Assembly (NCBI RefSeq): GCF_004135975.1
Contig: NZ_CP026538.1
Coordinates: 62,001-126,000 of the forward strand
Length of the DNA: 64,000 nucleotides
Origin: Solidesulfovibrio carbinolicus
Lineage (GTDB): Bacteria > Desulfobacterota > Desulfovibrionia > Desulfovibrionales > Desulfovibrionaceae
Direction: 5' to 3'
The stretch's first letter is position 1; each line of letters opens with the position of its first letter. The translations under genes were made by a program, and so were the position numbers. Of this stretch, positions 54,600 through 63,467 are shown in pieces. The notes beneath the pieces were generated by a model. That model made no database searches, was not told the origin of the DNA, and worked only from the letters and a program-made list of their open reading frames with translations.

Positions 54600-56639
54600 C
54601 TAGCTGTTGCTGCGGAACGTGGCCACGAGCTGCTCCAGGGCTTCCACCTGCTGGCCCACGCTCGACACCACCCCGGCCGACTCGCGCATGCCCTGGGCGA
54701 TCTCCGAGGACAGGCGGCTGACCGCCTCCTCGGCCCGGCTGATCTCTTCGCTGGTGGCCGACTGCTCCTCGGCCGCCGTGGCGATGCCCTGGACCTGGGA
54801 GGACGTCTCGTCCACCAGGGCCACGATGCGGGCCAGGGCCGCCTCGGATTCGCTGGTCAGCTCCGTGGCGTGGGCCACGGCGGCGGTCGACTCGTCCACC
54901 TTGGCCATGCTGTCCCGGGCGCCGGCCTGGATGGCCCCGATGGACGCTCCCACTTCCTTGGTGGCGGTCATGGTCTTTTCGGCCAGCTTGCGCACCTCGT
55001 CGGCCACCACGGCGAAGCCCCGGCCGGCGTCTCCGGCCCTGGCCGCCTCGATGGCGGCGTTGAGCGCCAGCAGATTGGTCTGGTCGGCGATGTCGGAGAT
55101 GACGTTCATGATGGCCCCGATGGCTTGCGCCTTGGCCCCGAGTTCGTCCATGCCGGCCTTGACCTGGCGCGAGGCCGCGTCCACCCGGCCGATGGCGGCG
55201 ATGGACCGTTCCACCACGGCCCGGCCGTCCATGGCCTGAGACCGGGCGGCGTCGGCCTTGGTCGAGGCCTCGGCCGCGTTTTTGGCCACCTCGAGCACGG
55301 TGGCGTTCATTTCTTCCATGGCCGTGGCCGTCTCGGCCGTGCGCCGTTCCTGCTCCTCCACCGAAGCGGCCACGGCGGAAATCTCTCGGGAAAGCTCCGC
55401 CGCCACGCCGTCCAGGGCCTCCATGACGCCCTGGAGCTGGTCGGCGGCCAGAAGCAATCCCTGGGTCTTGGCTTCTTCCGCCTTGGCCTGGGCGGTCTTG
55501 ACGTCTTCCAGGGCTTTGGCCACCTGGGCGGCCTGGGCCTCGGCCTCCCGGCTCTTGGCTTGGGCCTCGGCCAGATTGGCCTTGATGCTGGCCCCCATGG
55601 AACTCAAGGCTTCGCCCAGGGTCTGCAGTTCGTCGCCGGACGTGATGGCGATGCGCCGGTCCCGATCGCCCTGGGCCACGGCGGCGGCGAAATCCACGCA
55701 CTGGCGCAGCTTGCCAAGCACGGTCACGCGCAAGAGCAGCAGGATGGCCGCCAGGATGGCCGCAGTGACAATGAGCGCGATAATGGCGTTTTGCCGGGTG
55801 GCCGCGTCGGCGTAGGCCCCGAATTCGGCCACCGGCGCTTCCACGGCCACGAACCAGCCGGTCCTGGCGTCCCGGGTTACGGCCACGAGATGCCGGCCCG
55901 AGGCGTCCTCGTATTCGAGCACGGCGCTGCCAGCCACGCCAAGGACCCGCTTGCCGGCCTCGGATCGGCCCAGGTCGTCCTTCATAAGTTGCTTCTTGTC
56001 CGGATGGGCCAGGGCCATGCCCTGGGCGTCCAGGATGAAGGCGTAGCCCGTCTCCCCGACCTTAAGCGACGTCAGGTCGGCGGTCAGCGACTCCAGGTCC
56101 ATGCCGGCGTTGACCAGGCCGACGAGCTTGCCGGCGGCGTCGCGGATGGGCTGGGCCAGGACCACGGCGGCCTTGCCCGTGGTGCGGCTGACCAGGGCCT
56201 TGGACACCACGTCGGTCTTGCCCGCGTTCATGACGGCGGCGAAGTAGTCGCGGTCGGCCACGTTGACCTTGCCCACGGCCGCCGGGTTGGTGGACGCCAG
56301 GCACAGGCCCGAGGCGTCGAAGACGTTGGCGTAGTCCACGCCGTCCAACCCCTTGACAAAGTTCGACAACACCTCGGAAGCCGCCTCGGCGCCCTGTCCC
56401 TGGGCGGCCCGGATCAAGGCCGGAGTCTTGGCGAAGCTCGACAACAGCTTGAGGTTGGCCGCCAGTCTGCCGGTCACATCCTTGGTCAGGGACTGGCCGA
56501 GCAGGGCCATGGCCTGGCCCTCGACCTGGGTGAAGGCTGTTTTGACGGCGCGATCATTGACCAGAACCAGAGCGGCCATGCCGATGACGACAATAAGAAG
56601 GGTGGGCGTAAAGAATTTGGCGCGAAGCGACAGGCGCAT
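54600..56639 (-). CDS. Methyl-accepting chemotaxis protein
   Basis: A 679-residue receptor. The first helix (about 10-28) and second helix (about 283-303) bracket a double-Cache periplasmic domain with the typical DRDYFAAVM and [10 protein letters not shown] segments. HAMP follows, then a long signalling coiled coil whose hairpin tip is [18 protein letters not shown] and [15 protein letters not shown]. Glutamate/alanine-rich methylation helices flank the tip. No C-terminal pentapeptide for CheR docking is seen. The ATG at 56639 is chosen for GGAGGG eleven bases ahead and the normal MCP N-terminus. The ligand is unknown. Confidence 0.93.
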   Translation of the reverse strand: MRLSLRAKFFTPTLLIVVIGMAALVLVNDRAVKTAFTQVEGQAMALLGQSLTKDVTGRLAANLKLLSSFAKTPALIRAAQGQGAEAASEVLSNFVKGLDGVDYANVFDASGLCLASTNPAAVGKVNVADRDYFAAVMNAGKTDVVSKALVSRTTGKAAVVLAQPIRDAAGKLVGLVNAGMDLESLTADLTSLKVGETGYAFILDAQGMALAHPDKKQLMKDDLGRSEAGKRVLGVAGSAVLEYEDASGRHLVAVTRDARTGWFVAVEAPVAEFGAYADAATRQNAIIALIVTAAILAAILLLLRVTVLGKLRQCVDFAAAVAQGDRDRRIAITSGDELQTLGEALSSMGASIKANLAEAQAKSREAEAQAAQVAKALEDVKTAQAKAEEAKTQGLLLAADQLQGVMEALDGVAAELSREISAVAASVEEQERRTAETATAMEEMNATVLEVAKNAAEASTKADAARSQAMDGRAVVERSIAAIGRVDAASRQVKAGMDELGAKAQAIGAIMNVISDIADQTNLLALNAAIEAARAGDAGRGFAVVADEVRKLAEKTMTATKEVGASIGAIQAGARDSMAKVDESTAAVAHATELTSESEAALARIVALVDETSSQVQGIATAAEEQSATSEEISRAEEAVSRLSSEIAQGMRESAGVVSSVGQQVEALEQLVATFRSNS

Positions 56640-56963
56640 GGCGTTCCCTCCTGCGGCAGGGGTTCGGGGCTGCGGGGAACGCAACAGCCCAGTCTTCCCT
56701 ATATGCCATGCCGACACAAAGATGTCCACGCTTCGCAAGCGTTGTTGCGATGCAAACGACCATGCCCGCACACAACAAAGCCCGGCGACCAGGCCGGGCT
56801 CTACAGGGTCAAATCGGCCCCATCGGCACTAGCGCGCCAGAGGAGCCGCCGACCTCACGGCTCCACGGCGACGTGGCGTTATGGTCCGGCAGCCACATCG
56901 CAACAGCCTGCCGTGCCATCTATCCTGTCTATACTATATAGCCTGTAGCATTTTTAGCGACAA
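56640..56963. other. Intergenic region between the MCP and arsenic operon
   Basis: About 320 bases without a supportable gene. It holds a hairpin terminator (56779-56800) for the arsenic operon and AT-rich sequence around 56930. The MCP promoter should lie between 56640 and 56778, but no clear consensus was found. Confidence 0.5.
56779..56800 (-). terminator. Terminator of the arsenic operon
   Basis: On the minus strand AGCCCGGC and GCCGGGCT pair around six bases, followed by TTGTTGTGTG. It lies about 160 bases past the arsC stop. Confidence 0.6.
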
Positions 56964-57389
56964 CTATTTGTCAAGGCTTTCCGGCAGCCCGGCCACGAAC
57001 TCCCGGATGGCGTCGCGCACCCGGCGGTAATGGCCAAGCGCCTCCTCCTCGCTGGCCGCGCCGGCGGCCAAGGCCGGGGGGTCCTCAAAACCGACATGGA
57101 CCTTTTTGACCGGCCCCGGAAAAAACGGGCACAGGTCATGGGCCGAACCGCACAACGTCACCACGTAGTCAAAGGCCACGTCGGGCAGCTCGGACACAAG
57201 CTTGGAGGACTGTCCCGAAATGTCCACCCCGGCCTCGGCCATGACGGCCACGGCCCGGGGATTCATGCCGTGTTTCTCCACTCCGGCCGAATAGGCGGCC
57301 AGCACGTCGCCGCGCAGCGCCCGGGCAAAGCCCTCGGCCATCTGGCTGCGACAGGAATTGCCGGTGCACAGGAAGAGGATATTTTTCAA
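56964..57389 (-). CDS. arsC: Thioredoxin-coupled arsenate reductase (LMW-PTP fold)
   Basis: A 141-residue enzyme reducing arsenate to arsenite. The P-loop C-x5-R is Cys8-TGNSC-Arg14. The relay cysteines Cys80 and Cys87 (VVTLCGSAHDLCPFF) have the same spacing as Cys82 and Cys89 of the thioredoxin-dependent staphylococcal enzyme. Arsenite can then leave through the Acr3 transporter encoded upstream. The last gene of a minus-strand operon. A GC hairpin repeat lies just before its start. Confidence 0.93.
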   Translation of the reverse strand: MKNILFLCTGNSCRSQMAEGFARALRGDVLAAYSAGVEKHGMNPRAVAVMAEAGVDISGQSSKLVSELPDVAFDYVVTLCGSAHDLCPFFPGPVKKVHVGFEDPPALAAGAASEEEALGHYRRVRDAIREFVAGLPESLDK

Positions 57390-57390
57390 A

Positions 57391-57435
57391 GATGCCTCCG
57401 GCGGCCGGGGGGATGATCCCCCCGGACCCCTGCAA
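57391..57435 (+). repeat. GC hairpin repeat (copy 7)
   Basis: GCCTCCGGCGGC, then CCGGGGGGATGATCCCCCCGG and ACCCCTGC, nearly identical to the copy after rlmN. It lies between the two arsC-type genes. Confidence 0.7.
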
Positions 57436-57503
57436 TGGGAAAAGGGTTTATAGGGTTGCTGGCGCAGCCGATGTTTCGGCCGGCGCGCGTGAAAGACGCT
57501 CGG

Positions 57504-57956
57504 CTAGGCCCGGTCGCCCAAGGGGCGGCCGGCCTCGTCGGCCAGCTCCCGGGCCAGGACGGCCATGCGCTCCTTGATGGCGTCGCGGATGCCCCGCACC
57601 GCCTCTAGGCGCTCTTCCTCGGTCCCGGTGACGGCGGCCGGGTCCGGGAAAGGCAGATGCAGCCGCCGGGCCACGCCCGGAAACACCGGGCACTGGCCTT
57701 CCAGGGACTCCTCGCACACGGTGATGACGGCGTCGTAAAGCTTGCCGTCGCGGAACAGATCAAAGACCTTGCGGGTCTTTTTGTCGGACAGGTCAAGGCC
57801 CTCTTCAGCCATGACGGCGACCACCAGCGGGTTGATCACCGTGGGGTCAAGGCCGGCGCTTTCCACAGTCACGCCGTCGCCGGCCATTTGCCGCAAAAAA
57901 GCCTCCGCCATCTGGCTGCGGGCGCTGTTGTGCACGCAGATGAAAAGCACACGCAT
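57504..57956 (-). CDS. Second arsenate-reductase-like LMW phosphatase
   Basis: A 150-residue protein with P-loop Cys7-VHNSA-Arg13 and relay cysteines Cys81 and Cys89 (TVCEESLEGQCPVFPG). The spacing between them is one residue longer than in classical ArsC. This variant (VHNSARS) is typical of arsenate reductases of archaea and sulfate reducers. The start ATG has GGAGG ahead (AAGGAGGATTTC). It lies between acr3 and arsC in the operon. Having two different reductases may widen the choice of electron donor. Confidence 0.88.
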   Translation of the reverse strand: MRVLFICVHNSARSQMAEAFLRQMAGDGVTVESAGLDPTVINPLVVAVMAEEGLDLSDKKTRKVFDLFRDGKLYDAVITVCEESLEGQCPVFPGVARRLHLPFPDPAAVTGTEEERLEAVRGIRDAIKERMAVLARELADEAGRPLGDRA

Positions 57957-58012
57957 GAAATCCTCCTTGTCAACCGAATGCCCCGGCATAGCCCGTCGCC
58001 GTGGCATTTCCG

Positions 58013-59116
58013 TTACGGACGCGGCGGGCACGCCACATGGCACACCCCGGCAGGCGTGGCCACGGCATGGGGAAACCAGCGCCGCCGCAGCCGCAGGGCC
58101 ACGCCGACCAGGGCGATAAGCGCCGGCACCTCCACCAGCGGCCCGATGACCGCCGCGAACGCCTGGCCCGAATCCAGCCCGAAAACCGCCACGGCCACGG
58201 CAATGGCCAGCTCGAAATTGTTGGAGGAGGCGGTGAACGACAAGGTGGCCGATTGCTCGTAGTTGGCCCCGGCCCGCCAGGACAGCCAGAACGAGGCCAG
58301 GAACATGGCCACGAAATACAGGCACAGCGGCACGGCCACCCGGACCACGTCCAGGGGCAGGGCCACAATGAACTCGCCCTTGAGCGAAAACATGACCAGA
58401 ATGGTGAACAGTAGGGCCACCAGCGTCATGGGCGCGATGCGCGGCACAAAGCGCGTCTCGTACCACTCCCGGCCTCGTAGCCGCAGCCCGGCGAACCGGG
58501 AAATCACCCCGGCGATGAAGGGGATGCCCAGGTAAATAAACACGCTCTCGGCGATCTGGCCCATGCCCACGGTCACCGCGCTCCCGGAAAGCCCCAGCAG
58601 CGGCGGCAGCACGCTCAGAAAAAACCAGGCATAGACCGAAAAAAACAGCACCTGGAACACGGCATTAAACGCCACCAGCCCGGCGCAATACTCCCGGTCG
58701 CCGCCAGCCAGATCGTTCCAGACGATGACCATGGCGATGCATCGGGCCAGGCCGATGAGGATCAGCCCGGCCATGTAGTCGGGCTTGTCAGGCAAAAAGA
58801 CCACGGCCAGCAGGAACATGAAGATCGGGCCAATGACCCAGTTCTGGGCCAGGGACAGACCCAGCACCCGGAAGTCCTTGAACACCCGCCCCATTTCCTC
58901 ATAGCGCACCCGGGCCAGGGGCGGGTACATCATCAAGATAAGGCCCAGGGCGATGGGGATGTTGGTGGTCCCGACCTGAAATAAGCCCACCACCTGGCGC
59001 ACCCCCGGGGCCAGCCAGCCCAGGCCCACGCCGAGGAACATGGCCAGAAAAATCCACAGCGTCAGATAGCGGTCCAGAAACGACAACCGACCGGCAATGG
59101 CGTTTTCCCGTTCCAT
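58013..59116 (-). CDS. acr3: Arsenite efflux transporter Acr3
   Basis: A 367-residue transporter with ten transmembrane helices. The family markers are [19 protein letters not shown] at the start and [22 protein letters not shown], which contains the essential Cys of helix IV, then [16 protein letters not shown] in helix IX. It extrudes arsenite (thiol-free form) with the proton motive force. The ATG at 59116 is preferred over longer starts because the N-terminus matches Acr3. The downstream gene is arsC-type. Confidence 0.94.
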   Translation of the reverse strand: MERENAIAGRLSFLDRYLTLWIFLAMFLGVGLGWLAPGVRQVVGLFQVGTTNIPIALGLILMMYPPLARVRYEEMGRVFKDFRVLGLSLAQNWVIGPIFMFLLAVVFLPDKPDYMAGLILIGLARCIAMVIVWNDLAGGDREYCAGLVAFNAVFQVLFFSVYAWFFLSVLPPLLGLSGSAVTVGMGQIAESVFIYLGIPFIAGVISRFAGLRLRGREWYETRFVPRIAPMTLVALLFTILVMFSLKGEFIVALPLDVVRVAVPLCLYFVAMFLASFWLSWRAGANYEQSATLSFTASSNNFELAIAVAVAVFGLDSGQAFAAVIGPLVEVPALIALVGVALRLRRRWFPHAVATPAGVCHVACPPRP

Positions 59117-59169
59117 GGCGTCCTCGCTTTTCCTGCTTATATGCTCTGCAATACTCCCGAGCGCAAGGC

Positions 59170-59880
59170 TCAAGGCCCCGCCAAAAGCGGCGAAAGCAGA
59201 AAATACAGGCCGGCCAAGCCCACCAGCGCCCCGGCCCCGCGCCGCAACAGGGCCAGGGAACGGCCCCGGCCGGCTCGTTCCAGCCAGCGGCCGGTCGCCC
59301 CGGCAAAGGAACCGGCCGCCAGGATGGGCAGGCAGTGCCCCAGGGCGAATAGGGCCGTCAGGGCCAGGCCCCAACCCACCTCGCCCGACAGCGTGACCAC
59401 GCCCAGCACCGGGGCCAAAAAGCCGAATGTGCAGGCCCCGGACAGGACGCCGTAGGCCAGGCCGAGCAGGAACGCCCCGGACAGGCCGCGCAGGCGCAGC
59501 CGGGCCAGCCCGCCGCCGCCGCTGCGGGCCGGCAGCAGCCCGAGCATGTCCAGGGACACGATGACCAGCAGCGCGCCGACCGCTGCCGGAAGCCAGCCGC
59601 CCACATCCCCGAGCATCCGCCCAAGGAGCGCGCAGGCCGCGCCCACGGCGGCGATGGAGCCAAAAAGCCCCAGAGAGAACAAGGCGGCGTAGCCCACGGC
59701 GGCCCGCCCCTCCACCAGCCGCCCCTGGCCGGCCACATAGCCCACGATAAGCGGAATGGAGGCCAGATGGCAGGGACTTAAAAGCACGCTGGCCAGGCCC
59801 CAGGCAAAAGCCCCCAGCCCGGCCAGGACATCCTGGCCGGCCATCCAGCCGTGGACCGCCAACAACGTCTGGTCCAGCAC
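59170..59880 (-). CDS. ccdA: CcdA/DsbD-type membrane thiol carrier
   Basis: A 236-residue protein with six transmembrane helices. The two redox cysteines are in [12 protein letters not shown] (first helix) and [12 protein letters not shown] (fourth helix), as in CcdA. It moves electrons from cytoplasmic thioredoxin to a periplasmic acceptor, which here is likely the thioredoxin-like protein encoded just upstream (gap ten bases). Its presence in the arsenic operon suggests an extracytoplasmic thiol step in metalloid resistance. Confidence 0.88.
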   Translation of the reverse strand: MLDQTLLAVHGWMAGQDVLAGLGAFAWGLASVLLSPCHLASIPLIVGYVAGQGRLVEGRAAVGYAALFSLGLFGSIAAVGAACALLGRMLGDVGGWLPAAVGALLVIVSLDMLGLLPARSGGGGLARLRLRGLSGAFLLGLAYGVLSGACTFGFLAPVLGVVTLSGEVGWGLALTALFALGHCLPILAAGSFAGATGRWLERAGRGRSLALLRRGAGALVGLAGLYFLLSPLLAGP

Positions 59881-59889
59881 GCCGGCTCC

Positions 59890-60258
59890 CTACTCGGCCA
59901 GAAGACGGTCCAGGATGTCGGCCATGGGCTTTTCGTCGAGAAATCCCTCGTGGCGCGACACTTCCTTGCCCGTCTTGTCGTAGAAAATCTGGGTGGGGAT
60001 GACCCGTAGCCCGTACTTGCGCGGCTCGTCGCGGTTTTCCCAGACATCAATGAAGATGATGGCCGCCCGGCCTGCGTACCTGGCTTCCACCGAGGCCAGC
60101 ACGGGCTGCATCATCTTGCAGGGCACGCAGGCCTTGGCCCCGAGATCGACCATGGTGACCATGCCCGGGGCCGGCACGGCCGGGACTTCCCCGGACCGGG
60201 CCGGAACGGCCGGCCAAAGCGCCAGACCCAGCAGCAGGGCGGCCAGAGGGCGCCTCAC
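59890..60258 (-). CDS. Periplasmic thioredoxin-like protein
   Basis: A 122-residue protein with a signal peptide ([19 protein letters not shown], cleavage near residue 22). The thioredoxin motif is CVPC within [14 protein letters not shown], with the cis-proline in VIPTQIFYD. It probably receives electrons from the adjacent CcdA. The start overlaps the stop of the DGC-protein gene by four bases. Confidence 0.9.
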   Translation of the reverse strand: MRRPLAALLLGLALWPAVPARSGEVPAVPAPGMVTMVDLGAKACVPCKMMQPVLASVEARYAGRAAIIFIDVWENRDEPRKYGLRVIPTQIFYDKTGKEVSRHEGFLDEKPMADILDRLLAE

Positions 60259-60641
60259 GGCCTCTCCCCGGCAAACAGGGCGGCGGCGGCCCGGGCGGCC
60301 TGGGCGACATGCTCGTCCGTGGCCGGGGTATGACCCTTCTCCAGGCCCAGGTCGGTCAGCCGCACATGGCCGAATCCGGTGAAGCCGGCCTGCTCCAGGG
60401 TCTTTTTGGCGCAGTCCAGCGGGCAGCCGTCAATGGCCGCGATGGCCGAGGCCGTCTCCACGGATTTGAGGATGCCGGGCACGCGCCCGCCAATACCGGC
60501 CAGGCAGAACATGGCCGCCGTGCCGTCGGCGGAAAGCCGGCGGGCGGCCAGGTCGGCCACGGCCCCGACGTCGGCTGCCCCGGAACAGGCAAACACGAAA
60601 CGCGGTTTTGCGCCGCAGGCGCAGGATGACGCAGGCTGCAT
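60255..60641 (-). CDS. DGC-domain putative zinc-binding protein
   Basis: A 128-residue soluble protein. The DGC motif lies in AIDGCPLDCAKKTLEQAG, with further cysteines near the start (SCACGAKPRFVFACSG) and in MFCLAG. DGC proteins (DUF1847/UPF-type) often accompany arsenic-resistance and thioredoxin-like genes and are thought to bind metal through cysteines; their exact role is not known. This is the first gene of the operon. AGGGGAG precedes the ATG. Confidence 0.82.
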   Translation of the reverse strand: MQPASSCACGAKPRFVFACSGAADVGAVADLAARRLSADGTAAMFCLAGIGGRVPGILKSVETASAIAAIDGCPLDCAKKTLEQAGFTGFGHVRLTDLGLEKGHTPATDEHVAQAARAAAALFAGERP

Positions 60642-60684
60642 GAGATCTCCCCTCTGGCGGCCATTGGCCGCTTAAGTTTGCTTT

Positions 60685-60719
60685 TTGGCAAAATAGCCAA
60701 CATGAGGAGTCGCGGTCAA
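60685..60719 (-). promoter_or_regulatory. Promoter and operator of the arsenic operon
   Basis: On the minus strand TTGACC (60714-60719) and TATTTT (60690-60695) are spaced by 18 bases. The palindrome TTGGC-TATTTT-GCCAA (60685-60700) sits over the -10 box, where a repressor would block RNA polymerase. Confidence 0.6.
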
Positions 60720-60919
60720 GTCTTCTCCGCTGTCCCTTTAGCCTTGGCGAGGTTCGGCCAGCTCCTCCCGCCAGGCACGCTGTCCATCGCGTCGCGTGTT
60801 CTTCTGTTCGCTGGCCTGCTGGCGGGCGTTTCCTTTTGTCCTGCCCGCCCAAAAATAGGGCGCATTTTCCAAGCGACCAGAATTACGCGGCATTTATGTA
60901 CCCGCGATGCCCGCTCTTG

Positions 60920-60992
60920 GGACAACTCGCCCCATGACAAGCAGGTGTCCCCTTTTTACCCAACACGGCCCGAAGCATGGGGCAACTTGTCC
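60920..60992. promoter_or_regulatory. Inverted pair of candidate activator sites
   Basis: GGACAACTCGCCCCATG (60920-60936) and CATGGGGCAACTTGTCC (60976-60992) are inverted copies with three mismatches in 17. They lie about 160-230 bases before the sigma-54 promoter, in the range of an upstream activator. Confidence 0.55.
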
Positions 60993-61147
60993 AGCTGTGG
61001 GCAACATGCTGTTTTTAATTGATTTCCGTCTGCTTCAGCGACACAGGGGCCAATGCGGGCGGGCGACATGGGACTTTCTGCGGCCAGACTGCCCCCGGGG
61101 TAAAAAGGTCTGACGTTTTAACTGCTTGAAATACATGGACGGCGAAG

Positions 61148-61166
61148 TTGGCCCGGGAATTGCTTT
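61148..61166 (+). promoter_or_regulatory. Sigma-54-type promoter of adh
   Basis: TTGGCCCGGGAATTGCTTT carries GG (61150-61151) and GC (61162-61163) separated by exactly ten bases, as in the -24/-12 consensus TGGCAC-N5-TTGC. The start of transcription would be near 61175, leaving an 80-base leader before the ATG. Confidence 0.75.
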
Positions 61167-61258
61167 AGAAGGGGCAACGTTTACGCATACGCCAAACGGA
61201 AATCAGGTTTGGGGTCCGTTCGCAAAACCATAACCTTAACCACAGTGAGGTTGGCACC

Positions 61259-62440
61259 ATGGCTGTTCGCGAGCAAGTTTACGGTTTCTTCATTCCCAGC
61301 GTGACCCTCATCGGCATCGGCGCTTCCAAACAGATCCCCGAAAAGATCAAGGCTCTGGGCGGATCGAAACCGCTGATCGTCACCGATAAGGGCGTGGTCA
61401 AGGTCGGCATCTGCAAGCAGATCACCGATCTCCTCGACGCCGCCGGGATGAAGTACCATGTGTACGACGAGACCATCCCCAACCCCACCGACGAAAACGT
61501 CCACAAGGGCGTGGAAGTCTACAAGAAGGAAGGCTGCGACAGCCTCATCACCCTGGGCGGCGGCTCCTCCCACGACTGCGGCAAGGGCATTGGCCTTTGC
61601 GTCTCCAACGGCGGCAAGATCCATGACTTCGAAGGCGTGGACAAATCCTCCAAGTCCTTCATGCCCTACCTGGCCGTCAACACCACGGCCGGCACCGCTT
61701 CGGAGATGACCCGCTTCTGCATCATCACCGACCTGTCCCGCCACGTGAAGATGGCCATCGTTGACTGGCGCGTCACCCCGCACATCGCCATCGACGACCC
61801 GGTCCTCATGGTCGGCATGCCCCCGGCGCTGACCGCCGCCACCGGCATGGACGCGCTCACCCACGCCGTGGAAGCCTACGTGTCCACCATCGCCAACCCG
61901 ATGACCGACGCCTGCGCCGTCGAAGCCTTCAAGCTGATCTTCAAGTACCTGCGCAAGGCCGTGGCCAACGGACAGGACATCGAAGCCCGCGAAGGCATGT
62001 GCTTTGCCCAGTACCTGGCCGGCATGGCGTTCAACAACGCCTCCCTGGGTCATGTCCACGCCATGGCCCACCAGCTGGGCGGCTTCTATGACCTGCCGCA
62101 CGGCGAATGCAACGCCATCCTGCTGCCCCACGTCGAGAAGTTCAACCTGATCGCCAAGGCCGAGAAGTTCGCCGCCATGGCCGAGATCATGGGCGAAAAC
62201 ACCGCCGGCCTGTCCACCCGCGACGCCGCCGAACTGGCGCTCAAGGCCATCCGTCAGCTGTCCGCCGACGTCGGCATCCCGGCCGGCCTCATCGAGCTTG
62301 GCAAGAAGTACGGCAAGGACGTCAAGGCCTCCGACATCCCGACCATGACCGGCAACGCCCAGAAGGACGCCTGCGGGTTCACCAACCCCCGCTGCCCGAC
62401 CGACAAGGACGTGACCGACATCTACACCGCCGCCCTGTAA
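61259..62440 (+). CDS. adh: Iron-containing alcohol dehydrogenase
   Basis: A 393-residue group III dehydrogenase. NAD is bound by LGGGSSHDCGKGIG near residues 98-111. The metal ligands (one Asp, three His) lie in MDALTHAVEAYV, LGHVHAMAHQLGG and LPHGECNAILLPH. It oxidises primary alcohols such as ethanol in sulfate reducers and reduces aldehydes in reverse. Codon use is very biased, a sign of high expression. It is preceded by a sigma-54-type promoter and closed by a terminator, and the hdr genes follow on the same strand. Metal content (iron or zinc) cannot be read from sequence alone. Confidence 0.94.
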   Translation: MAVREQVYGFFIPSVTLIGIGASKQIPEKIKALGGSKPLIVTDKGVVKVGICKQITDLLDAAGMKYHVYDETIPNPTDENVHKGVEVYKKEGCDSLITLGGGSSHDCGKGIGLCVSNGGKIHDFEGVDKSSKSFMPYLAVNTTAGTASEMTRFCIITDLSRHVKMAIVDWRVTPHIAIDDPVLMVGMPPALTAATGMDALTHAVEAYVSTIANPMTDACAVEAFKLIFKYLRKAVANGQDIEAREGMCFAQYLAGMAFNNASLGHVHAMAHQLGGFYDLPHGECNAILLPHVEKFNLIAKAEKFAAMAEIMGENTAGLSTRDAAELALKAIRQLSADVGIPAGLIELGKKYGKDVKASDIPTMTGNAQKDACGFTNPRCPTDKDVTDIYTAAL

Positions 62441-62464
62441 CAATCAGGAACGCGGGATGCGAAA

Positions 62465-62484
62465 GGGGGGCCTTCGGGCCCCCC
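62465..62484 (+). terminator. Terminator of adh
   Basis: GGGGGGCC and GGCCCCCC pair around TTCG, followed by TCTTG. It lies 24 bases after the adh stop. Confidence 0.75.
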
Positions 62485-62906
62485 TCTTGACGAGCGGCCC
62501 CGGGGATTTTCCCGGGCGGCACGTCACGCGGCAAACGATGATAACGGCAATCCGGCATGGCCCACGGCCGTGGCAGCGACCCGGCCATGCCTTCTTGCGG
62601 ACGCATTCTCAGGCCGAAAATGCGTCCGAACGGACCGAAAATGCGGCCCATGACGGCCGAAATTTTCCGACTTTGTACCAAAACGGCACAAGGTCACTAT
62701 GCCAAAAATCTGGAGCTTTGGCATAACCACGCGACTACAATCGGTTTTTTCCTCCAGGCTCGACGCCCGGTCCGGGGTGGCAAACACCTGACCGCCGTGC
62801 TATCCACCCCGGACTGCGGTCGTCGTGCCCGCCGGGGGGGTCTGGGCGTCTGGGCGCTCCGCTAGCGATAGTGTCGTCACCTTTCACGTCAACCGGATAG
62901 GATCGA
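62485..62906. other. Leader region of the hdr genes
   Basis: About 420 bases without a supportable gene. Short iterations of GGCCGAAAATGCGTCCGA-like sequence (around 62600-62665) and an inverted repeat (62698-62725) are present. A promoter for hdrC should lie here, but no clear consensus was found. Confidence 0.5.
62698..62725. promoter_or_regulatory. Inverted repeat ahead of hdrC
   Basis: TATGCCAAA (62698-62706) and TTTGGCATA (62717-62725) are exact complements ten bases apart. This is a likely dimer-binding operator or a leader hairpin, about 180 bases before the hdrC ATG. Confidence 0.55.
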
Positions 62907-63467
62907 ATGAACATCATCAATCTCACCCGCGATTATGACGAGGATTTCGTTCACAGGGTGGAGGAGGAGTCCGGTCAGAACGTCAGCCTGTGCTACCAGT
63001 GCGGGAACTGCACGGCCGGCTGTCCGTACACCTTTGCCTACGACATCCCCGTCAGCCAGATCATGCGCCTCGTCCAGGCCGGCCAGAAAAAGACCGTGCT
63101 TTCCAGCAAGTCCATCTGGCTGTGCGCCACCTGCGAATCCTGCACCACCCGCTGCCCCAACATGATCGACGTCGCCTGCGTCATGGACGTGCTGCGCCAC
63201 ATGGCCCGCCGCGAGGGCCTGGCCGCCGTGCCGCAGGTCAAGACGTTCTGGGACAGCTTCCTGGATTCCGTGCGCGCCCACGGCCGGGTTTTCGAACTCG
63301 GGCTGCTCATCAACTACGTCGCCAAGACCGGCCGGTTCTGGACCGACATGGACCTCGGCCCCAAGATCCTGCCCAAGGGCAAGCTCGGCTTCACGCCCCA
63401 CGACATTCAGGGCAAGGAGCACGTGGCCCGGATTTTCGAGCGTTTCGAGAGGGAGTCCAACTCATGA
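62907..63467 (+). CDS. hdrC: Heterodisulfide reductase subunit C-like protein
   Basis: A 186-residue iron-sulfur protein. Two 4Fe-4S motifs are complete: Cys29, 32, 35, 39 (CYQCGNCTAGCP) and Cys73, 76, 79, 83 (CATCESCTTRCP). It passes electrons to HdrB, whose gene overlaps by four bases. In Desulfovibrio, an HdrABC-FlxABCD complex encoded next to adh is linked to NADH oxidation during ethanol metabolism. The context here fits that system. The ATG begins a normal HdrC N-terminus; the Shine-Dalgarno is weak (GGATAGGATCG). Confidence 0.93.
   Translation: MNIINLTRDYDEDFVHRVEEESGQNVSLCYQCGNCTAGCPYTFAYDIPVSQIMRLVQAGQKKTVLSSKSIWLCATCESCTTRCPNMIDVACVMDVLRHMARREGLAAVPQVKTFWDSFLDSVRAHGRVFELGLLINYVAKTGRFWTDMDLGPKILPKGKLGFTPHDIQGKEHVARIFERFERESNS

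Larger units (their letters stand above)
60642..61258. other. Divergent control region between arsenic operon and adh
   Basis: About 615 bases without a supportable gene. It contains the arsenic-operon promoter and operator (60685-60719), an inverted pair of possible activator sites (60920-60992) and a sigma-54-type promoter (61148-61164) for adh. No arsR gene is visible. Confidence 0.6.

Noticed and set aside
54567-56948. A 793-codon plus-strand frame opposite the MCP gene
   Set aside because: Composition is that of an antisense shadow and no domain is found; the MCP on the other strand is unambiguous.
57957-58466. Fusion of the second ArsC-like protein with an upstream Gly/Arg-rich domain
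   Set aside because: The upstream part is an antisense-type frame through acr3; the ATG at 57956 has AAGGAGG ahead.
60716-60940. Possible ArsR-like gene upstream of the arsenic operon
   Set aside because: The 74-codon minus-strand frame has no helix-turn-helix pattern and overlaps promoter elements.
16000-62500. CRISPR array
   Set aside because: The repeats seen are dispersed single hairpins at gene ends, not regularly spaced direct repeats with unique spacers, and no cas genes are present.
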